A stretch of 64,000 bases of DNA, taken from assembly GCF_034347405.1 (NCBI RefSeq), contig NZ_CP133778.1, positions 558,001 through 622,000 of the forward strand, given 5' to 3'. The translations under genes were made by a program, and so were the position numbers. The first letter of the stretch is position 1. Each line of letters opens with the position of its first letter. This stretch comes from Pseudomonas sp. CCC3.1 (GTDB lineage: Bacteria; Pseudomonadota; Gammaproteobacteria; Pseudomonadales; Pseudomonadaceae). The notes under the pieces were generated by a model. It was not told where the DNA came from and ran no database searches. It worked only from the letters and a program-made list of their open reading frames with translations. Below, one piece after another: positions 59,482 through 64,000 of this stretch.

Positions 59482-59973
59482 GAAGCTGGCGTGTGGTGGG
59501 CTGATTTTAAAATCGCCACACAGCTCCAGCGATTCGCCCTTGTGGTCCACGCATTCAAAGGTGAACAGCCGGGCGCTGAAGCAACTTTCGATGACGCTCA
59601 GGTGCAAGGTGCCGACAGTGGCGTCGTTCAAGTGATAGATATCGCGACCATCGACTTCAACGCATTCGATGTAAGACATCGCGCGCACCGGGCCGTGTTC
59701 GCCTTTTCGGAACAGGTAAATACCCGATTGGATATTGATGTCCAGGGTCAGGGAAAGAGCGCGATAACCTGTAGAGCCAAACTCATCGAACTCTGCGGTA
59801 ATGACAATTTTCTTTTGGCTGCTGGCGAAGGTCATTTCCTGTGCGGCAAAAGAAGGTCTATCGAGCAGATCTGCCTTGAGTTCGCCGCGTGTTCTGGGGT
59901 TGAAGACAGCAGGCCCCTTAGCGCAGGACCAGAGAGCATCAGGGTTTTCATACGCAGGATGATGAAGTGGCAT
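59479..59973 (-). CDS. Protein of unknown function, end formed by MITE fragment
   Basis: The 164-aa product has no signal peptide or membrane helix. The middle is a likely beta-rich domain (KKIVITAEFDEFGSTGYRAL and LSLTLDINIQSGIYLF), followed by VEVDGRDIYHLNDATVGTLHL and a short C-terminal LCGDFKISPPHASF. I do not recognise it. The TAG stop comes from the edge of the MITE remnant, so the original C-terminus may have been cut short. It starts about 130 bases from a family A repeat. Confidence 0.65.
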   Translation of the reverse strand: MPLHHPAYENPDALWSCAKGPAVFNPRTRGELKADLLDRPSFAAQEMTFASSQKKIVITAEFDEFGSTGYRALSLTLDINIQSGIYLFRKGEHGPVRAMSYIECVEVDGRDIYHLNDATVGTLHLSVIESCFSARLFTFECVDHKGESLELCGDFKISPPHASF

Positions 59974-60105
59974 TGCAGTTCCCCAACGTTAATGTCTGTC
60001 GTCCAAGGCTCTATTAACGGCGGGAAGTAAAAGTGTGTCTACTGTCAGAAATTACAGGGTGTTTGGTAAAACTGGATGTGTAGCCGGTTGCAGTGCTGTC
60101 ATAAC

Positions 60106-60173
60106 TGTAGGAGCGAGCTTGCCTCGCGATCTTTTAAACGATCAAAAGATCGCGAGGCAAGCTCGCTCCTACA
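60106..60173. repeat. Family A REP pair (copy 6)
   Basis: Arms TGTAGGAGCGAGCTTGCCTC and complement, centre TTTTAAACGATCAAAA. It lies 24 bases downstream of the Lon-type protease stop codon. Confidence 0.9.
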
Positions 60174-60196
60174 GTTGTGACAGCGGTCAGGGCTTT

Positions 60197-62626
60197 TTAA
60201 AACAACACTTTGGCCACGTCGTTAAAGCGCTTGGCAAAGTGCACGGTGATGCCCTCTTTCAAATAGTCCGGCAGTTCATCGAAGTTGCCACGGTTTGCCT
60301 CGGGCAAGATCAGTTCGTGAATCTTCTGTCGACGCGCCGCAATCACTTTTTCACGTACGCCACCAATCGGCAGAACATACCCGGTGAGTGTCAGCTCGCC
60401 GGTCATGGCAATCCCTTTTTTCGGCGGCTGATTACGGGCCAGTGACAGCAAGGCGCTGGCCATGGTCACGCCCGCACTTGGGCCGTCTTTAGGCGTCGCC
60501 CCTTCAGGCACGTGCAGGTGCACAAAGGCTTCGTCGAAGAAACGCGGATCGCCGCCAAACTGTTTGAGGTTGGCGCTGACATAGCTGTAGGCGATTTCGG
60601 CAGACTCTTTCATCACATCGCCCAGTTGCCCGGTCAGCTTGAAGCCGCGGTTGAGGGTGTGAATACGCGTGGCTTCAATCGGTAGCGTCGCACCGCCCAT
60701 GCTGGTCCAGGCCAGACCGGTAATCACCCCGGTACCACTGATGACCTGCTCGTTGCGGAACACGGGCGTACCCAGCGAGGCTTCGAGGTCTTTGGGGCCG
60801 ATCTTGATCACTGCGTCGGGCTTATCCAGCAACTTGACCACGGATTTACGCACCAGCTTGCCCAGCTGTTTTTCCAGCTGACGCACACCGGCTTCCCGGG
60901 CGTAACCGTCAATCACCGTGCGCAAGGCGCTGTCGCTGATGCTCAGGCTGGTTTTATCAACGCCCGCTTTTTCAAGCTGTTTCGGCCACAGGTGACGCTT
61001 GGCAATCGCGACTTTTTCTTCGGTGATGTAACCCGAGAGGCGAATCACTTCCATGCGGTCGAGCAAAGGTCCGGGGATCGAATCCAGGGTGTTGGCGGTG
61101 CACACAAACAACACTTTCGACAGGTCCAGGCGCAGGTCCAGGTAATGGTCGAGGAAGTCGACGTTTTGTTCCGGGTCCAGGGTTTCAAGGAGTGCCGAGG
61201 CCGGGTCGCCCTGGAAGCTTTGGCCCATCTTGTCGATTTCGTCGAGCATGATCACCGGGTTCATCACTTCAACGTCTTTGAGCGCCTGCACCAGCTTGCC
61301 CGGCTGGGCGCCAATGTAGGTACGACGATGGCCCTTGATCTCGGCTTCATCACGCATGCCGCCGACGCTGAAGCGATAGAACGGGCGACCCAGCGATTCA
61401 GCAATGGATTTGCCGACACTGGTTTTACCCACGCCCGGCGGGCCGACCAACAAGACAATCGACCCGCTGACCGAGCCTTTGTAAGCCCCTACGGCGAGGA
61501 ACTCGAGGATGCGGTCTTTGATGTCCTCAAGCCCCGCATGGTGGGCGTCGAGCACTTTGCGCGCGTGCTTGAGGTCTAGCTTGTCCTGACCAAACACGCC
61601 CCACGGCACCGAACTGGCCCAGTCCAGGTAGTTACGGGTGACCGCGTATTCGGGTGAGCCGGTTTCCAGGATTGAGAGTTTGTTGATCTCTTCGTCGATG
61701 CGCTTGCGGGCCTGGGCAGGCAGGGTCTTGCCTTCCAGGCGCTGCTGAAATTGTTCAATATCGGCGCTGCGATCATCTTTGGTCAGCCCCAGCTCTTGCT
61801 GGATGACCTTGAGTTGTTCTTTAAGGAAGAACTCGCGCTGATGCTCGCCGATCTTGAGGTTCACCTCGGCCGAGATTTCCTTTTGCAGCCGCGCGACTTC
61901 GACTTCTTTACGCAGCATCGGCAGCACTTTTTCCATGCGCTTGAGCATCGGCACGCAATCGAGCACTTCTTGCAGCTCGTTGCCGGTGGCCGATGTCAAC
62001 GCGGCCGCAAAGTCGGTCAGCGGCGATGGATCGTTGGGGCTAAAGCGATTGAGGTAGTTTTTCAACTCTTCGCTGTACAGCGGATTGAGCGGCAACAGCT
62101 CTTTGATCGCATTGATCAGCGCCATGCCGTAAGCCTTCACCTCGTCGGTGGGCTGTTTAACTTCTTGCGGGTATTCGACCTCCACCAGATACGGTGGGCG
62201 GTGATGTTTGAGCCACATGCTGATGCGCACACGGCTCAGGCCCTGTGCCACGAATTGCAATTTGCCGTTTTCTCGGCTGGCGTGATGCACTTTCACCAGC
62301 GTGCCGTATTCCGGCAGGCTGTTGGTGTCGAAATGGCGTGGATCGTCAGTAGGCGTGTCGACAAAAAACAGCGCCAGCGAGTGATGAGGCGACTTGCTGA
62401 CCAAGTCGAGGGTTTCGGCCCAAGGTTCTTCATTGACGATGACCGGCAACACTTGTGCCGGGAAGAACGGCCGATTATGAATCGGGATGATGTAAACCTT
62501 GTCCGGCAGATTCTGCCCTGGCAGAGCCAATTCAGTCCCTCCAGCGTGTACGGTTGATTCGTTCTCGGTGGGCTCTACATCGGTGTACTCAGTCGTGTTG
62601 TCGGTAAAATCTTGCTGGTCGCTCAT
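60197..62626 (-). CDS. AsrA-type second Lon protease
   Basis: From the ATG at 62626 the protein has 809 aa. It has a Lon N-terminal domain (about 45-240), an AAA+ module with Walker A GPPGVGKTS and Walker B MLDEIDKM, and a C-terminal Ser-Lys protease domain with the serine in PKDGPSAGV. The N-terminus carries a 40-residue acidic extension not seen in the general Lon, whose start (MKTTIELPLLPLRD-like) differs. It fits the second Lon of pseudomonads, AsrA, which modulates the heat-shock response. A sigma-32-type promoter lies just upstream. A TTG at 62641 is also open but the ribosome site supports 62626. Confidence 0.88.
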   Translation of the reverse strand: MSDQQDFTDNTTEYTDVEPTENESTVHAGGTELALPGQNLPDKVYIIPIHNRPFFPAQVLPVIVNEEPWAETLDLVSKSPHHSLALFFVDTPTDDPRHFDTNSLPEYGTLVKVHHASRENGKLQFVAQGLSRVRISMWLKHHRPPYLVEVEYPQEVKQPTDEVKAYGMALINAIKELLPLNPLYSEELKNYLNRFSPNDPSPLTDFAAALTSATGNELQEVLDCVPMLKRMEKVLPMLRKEVEVARLQKEISAEVNLKIGEHQREFFLKEQLKVIQQELGLTKDDRSADIEQFQQRLEGKTLPAQARKRIDEEINKLSILETGSPEYAVTRNYLDWASSVPWGVFGQDKLDLKHARKVLDAHHAGLEDIKDRILEFLAVGAYKGSVSGSIVLLVGPPGVGKTSVGKSIAESLGRPFYRFSVGGMRDEAEIKGHRRTYIGAQPGKLVQALKDVEVMNPVIMLDEIDKMGQSFQGDPASALLETLDPEQNVDFLDHYLDLRLDLSKVLFVCTANTLDSIPGPLLDRMEVIRLSGYITEEKVAIAKRHLWPKQLEKAGVDKTSLSISDSALRTVIDGYAREAGVRQLEKQLGKLVRKSVVKLLDKPDAVIKIGPKDLEASLGTPVFRNEQVISGTGVITGLAWTSMGGATLPIEATRIHTLNRGFKLTGQLGDVMKESAEIAYSYVSANLKQFGGDPRFFDEAFVHLHVPEGATPKDGPSAGVTMASALLSLARNQPPKKGIAMTGELTLTGYVLPIGGVREKVIAARRQKIHELILPEANRGNFDELPDYLKEGITVHFAKRFNDVAKVLF

Positions 62627-62655
62627 GGGGCACCTGCGCAATGGGGTATGTGTCT

Positions 62656-62684
62656 TAGATGGGGCACTGCGATAGAGGTTTCAA
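62656..62684 (-). promoter_or_regulatory. Sigma-32 (heat-shock) promoter of the Lon-type gene
   Basis: On the minus strand TTGAAA (62684-62679) is followed after 14 bases by CCCCATCTA (62664-62656). Both match the sigma-32 consensus (CTTGAAA, N11-16, CCCCATNT). It ends 30 bases before the start codon. Confidence 0.8.
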
Positions 62685-62808
62685 TGGTGAAGTTTTGTTC
62701 ACCGTGTAAATCAGCCAATGCCTACAGTAGGTCAATGCCCCGACTCTTTCCCGGCAGGCGATGACGCGCGGGATGTCTGTCAACAGTTAGCGCTTTGTCG
62801 CCAACAAC

Positions 62809-62836
62809 TTGACGGTAGACGGCCCGTATTTATTAG
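62809..62836 (+). promoter_or_regulatory. Possible promoter of the membrane signalling gene
   Basis: TTGACG (62809-62814), a 16-base spacer and TATTAG (62831-62836) resemble a sigma-70 promoter, 152 bases before the start at 62989. The remainder of the 62685-62988 gap shows no gene. Confidence 0.35.
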
Positions 62837-62988
62837 GCGATCTTCTACCGCGTGGCAACCGCGCTGAAAAACAATAAGGATTGAACGGAAAGTCAGTTAT
62901 TTGACTTTCATCAGGATGCAGAGGGTGCATGAATGCCTCAGGGATTTTCAAAAAGGCTGGGTATCGTCAAAGGATTGAGGGCCCCCCA

Positions 62989-64000
62989 TGAAGCTGCGCA
63001 ATAGTTTTCAGGCCCATATCAGCGTGGTGGTGGCGCTGCTTCTGCTGGTGGTGATCGGTACGGTGTATTTGGCTGTGAAAGCGGCAACAGTGACAGCCGC
63101 CAGCGATCAGGCCGAAGAGCAACTGAACAACGGTGCCCGGGTGTTTGAGCGCTTTATTGACTTTCGCGGGCGTCGTATTCAGTACGGCCTTAATTGGTTA
63201 ACCAACGACGCGGATTTTCGCGAAGCTGCCGTAGACGGCCGCCCGCAGAAAATGGAACAAGCACTGGAGGCCTTTGAGCCGAGCCTTCGCGGCAGTGATG
63301 TGTTTGTCCTCGACATGCAAGACAAGATCATCATCAGTACCTTGAAGAGCTTGCCGCCCGGCATGCAGTTCCCCTACGCCAACGCCATGGGGCAGGCGCG
63401 GCGTGCCGCACAGACCATGATGATCGGTGTGCTCGACGGGCGCCCTTACATGATGGTCCAGGGCGTCGTACTGGCGCCCTTGCCTGTGATGCGGGTCGTC
63501 TCGGGCATGCCGATGAATGACGTGTTTGCCCACGAACTGCGAACCTTGAGCAACCTCGAAGTCTCATTTCTGGCAATAAAAGACGGCCAGTCCGGTGCCT
63601 TGGTCAGCACTCAGCCAGAGGCGATGGACGCCGGTATTGTTGCGTTTCTGCGTGACCATCCGCCGGGGCCCATGACCCACTTCAGTGAGTTCGGCGATCG
63701 GCGTTTCTTGGGCCTGTTGTTACAACTGGCCAACTCCGGCGATCCCGCCAACGGCCAGGTCTTGGCCTTGTTGCAAAGCCCTCTGGATAAAACCCTTCAG
63801 GCTTTTGCCTCGCTGGATCGCAAGTTCCTGTGGATCTCCCTCGTAGCCTTGCTGGCGTCTCTATTGGGTGCGCTGTGGTTGGCCCGCGAAGTATCCCGCC
63901 CCGTCAGTCTGCTGGCCGAAGCGGCGCAACGCATTGGCCGGGGCGACTATTCAACCCCGGTGCTGCTTAAGCGCCGCGATGAACTGGGTTTTCTGGCCCG
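62989..64000 (+). CDS. Membrane sensor protein with HAMP domain, 3' end outside the window
   Basis: The frame is open from ATG 62989 to the window edge (337 codons). The visible part has a membrane helix at about residues 11-31 and a periplasmic sensor region of about 240 residues with FVLDMQDKIIISTL and FLAIKDGQSGALVSTQ. A second helix follows at about 278-297, then the start of a HAMP linker (REVSRPVSLLAEAAQRIGRGDY). The output domain is not visible; this layout is common in GGDEF/EAL cyclic-di-GMP enzymes and in chemotaxis-type sensors, and the former is the more usual in this sequence class. GAGGG lies seven bases before the start. Confidence 0.75.

Noticed and set aside
16501..60173. Repeated short palindromes as a CRISPR array
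   Set aside because: The copies lie kilobases apart between genes without regular spacers and no cas gene is present.
1..64000. tRNA, rRNA or prophage genes
   Set aside because: No cloverleaf, rRNA stretch, integrase or phage structural gene was recognised on either strand.

Overview
The window is a piece of a Pseudomonas chromosome, most likely from the P. fluorescens group. The evidence is the gene order trmJ-cysE-iscRSUA-hscBA-fdx-iscX-ndk-rlmN-pilW-rodZ-ispG-hisS-yfgM-bamB-der, leuA close to xseA and guaBA, the codon bias, and several families of Pseudomonas-type REP hairpins in the intergenic gaps. I found no tRNA or rRNA gene, no CRISPR array and no intact insertion sequence. No species can be named from this sequence alone.

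Layout. (1) 1-20.6 kb is conserved housekeeping DNA: the tail of trmJ, cysE, the complete ISC iron-sulfur operon behind an IscR-type operator, ndk, rlmN, then pilus assembly, cell shape, isoprenoid, tRNA charging and outer-membrane assembly genes through der. A transaminase/omega-amidase pair and leuA (minus strand) follow; leuA is preceded by a leucine-rich leader ORF typical of attenuation. (2) 21.0-28.0 kb is an accessory CS1/alpha-type chaperone-usher fimbria operon (chaperone, pilin, usher, tip adhesin). Next to it lie a membrane-anchored winged-helix regulator and a small membrane partner protein. (3) 28.0-35.0 kb is conserved again: M23 peptidase, xseA, a TSUP permease, guaB, guaA.

(4) 35.1-37.7 kb is a graveyard of foreign DNA: the C-terminal remnant of a LysR gene, an AT-rich orphan gene, an internally deleted IS256-type transposase remnant, a miniature inverted-repeat element and small lipoproteins. 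(5) 37.8-46.4 kb holds a drug-efflux MFS gene, a LysR regulator, and a catabolic set: two aminobutyraldehyde-type dehydrogenases, an iron-type alcohol dehydrogenase and a PuuP-like permease. The set fits uptake and oxidation of an amino alcohol or polyamine. (6) 46.5-54.9 kb is a self-contained trehalose phosphotransferase locus: TreR with two operators, EIIBC, trehalose-6-phosphate hydrolase, a LamB-type porin, a fused EIIA-HPr-EI, and a small EIIB-like protein that has lost its phospho-cysteine.

(7) 55.1-64.0 kb contains a Tat-exported multicopper oxidase, tadA, cmoAB, a chagasin-type inhibitor lipoprotein, an orphan gene ending in a MITE fragment, and an AsrA-type second Lon protease behind a heat-shock promoter. 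The window ends in the sensor half of a membrane signalling protein. The strongest leads for something new are the inactive EIIB-like protein of the trehalose locus, the leuA leader, the fimbria operon with its own regulator pair, the MITE family, and the AT-rich orphan gene at 35.5 kb.
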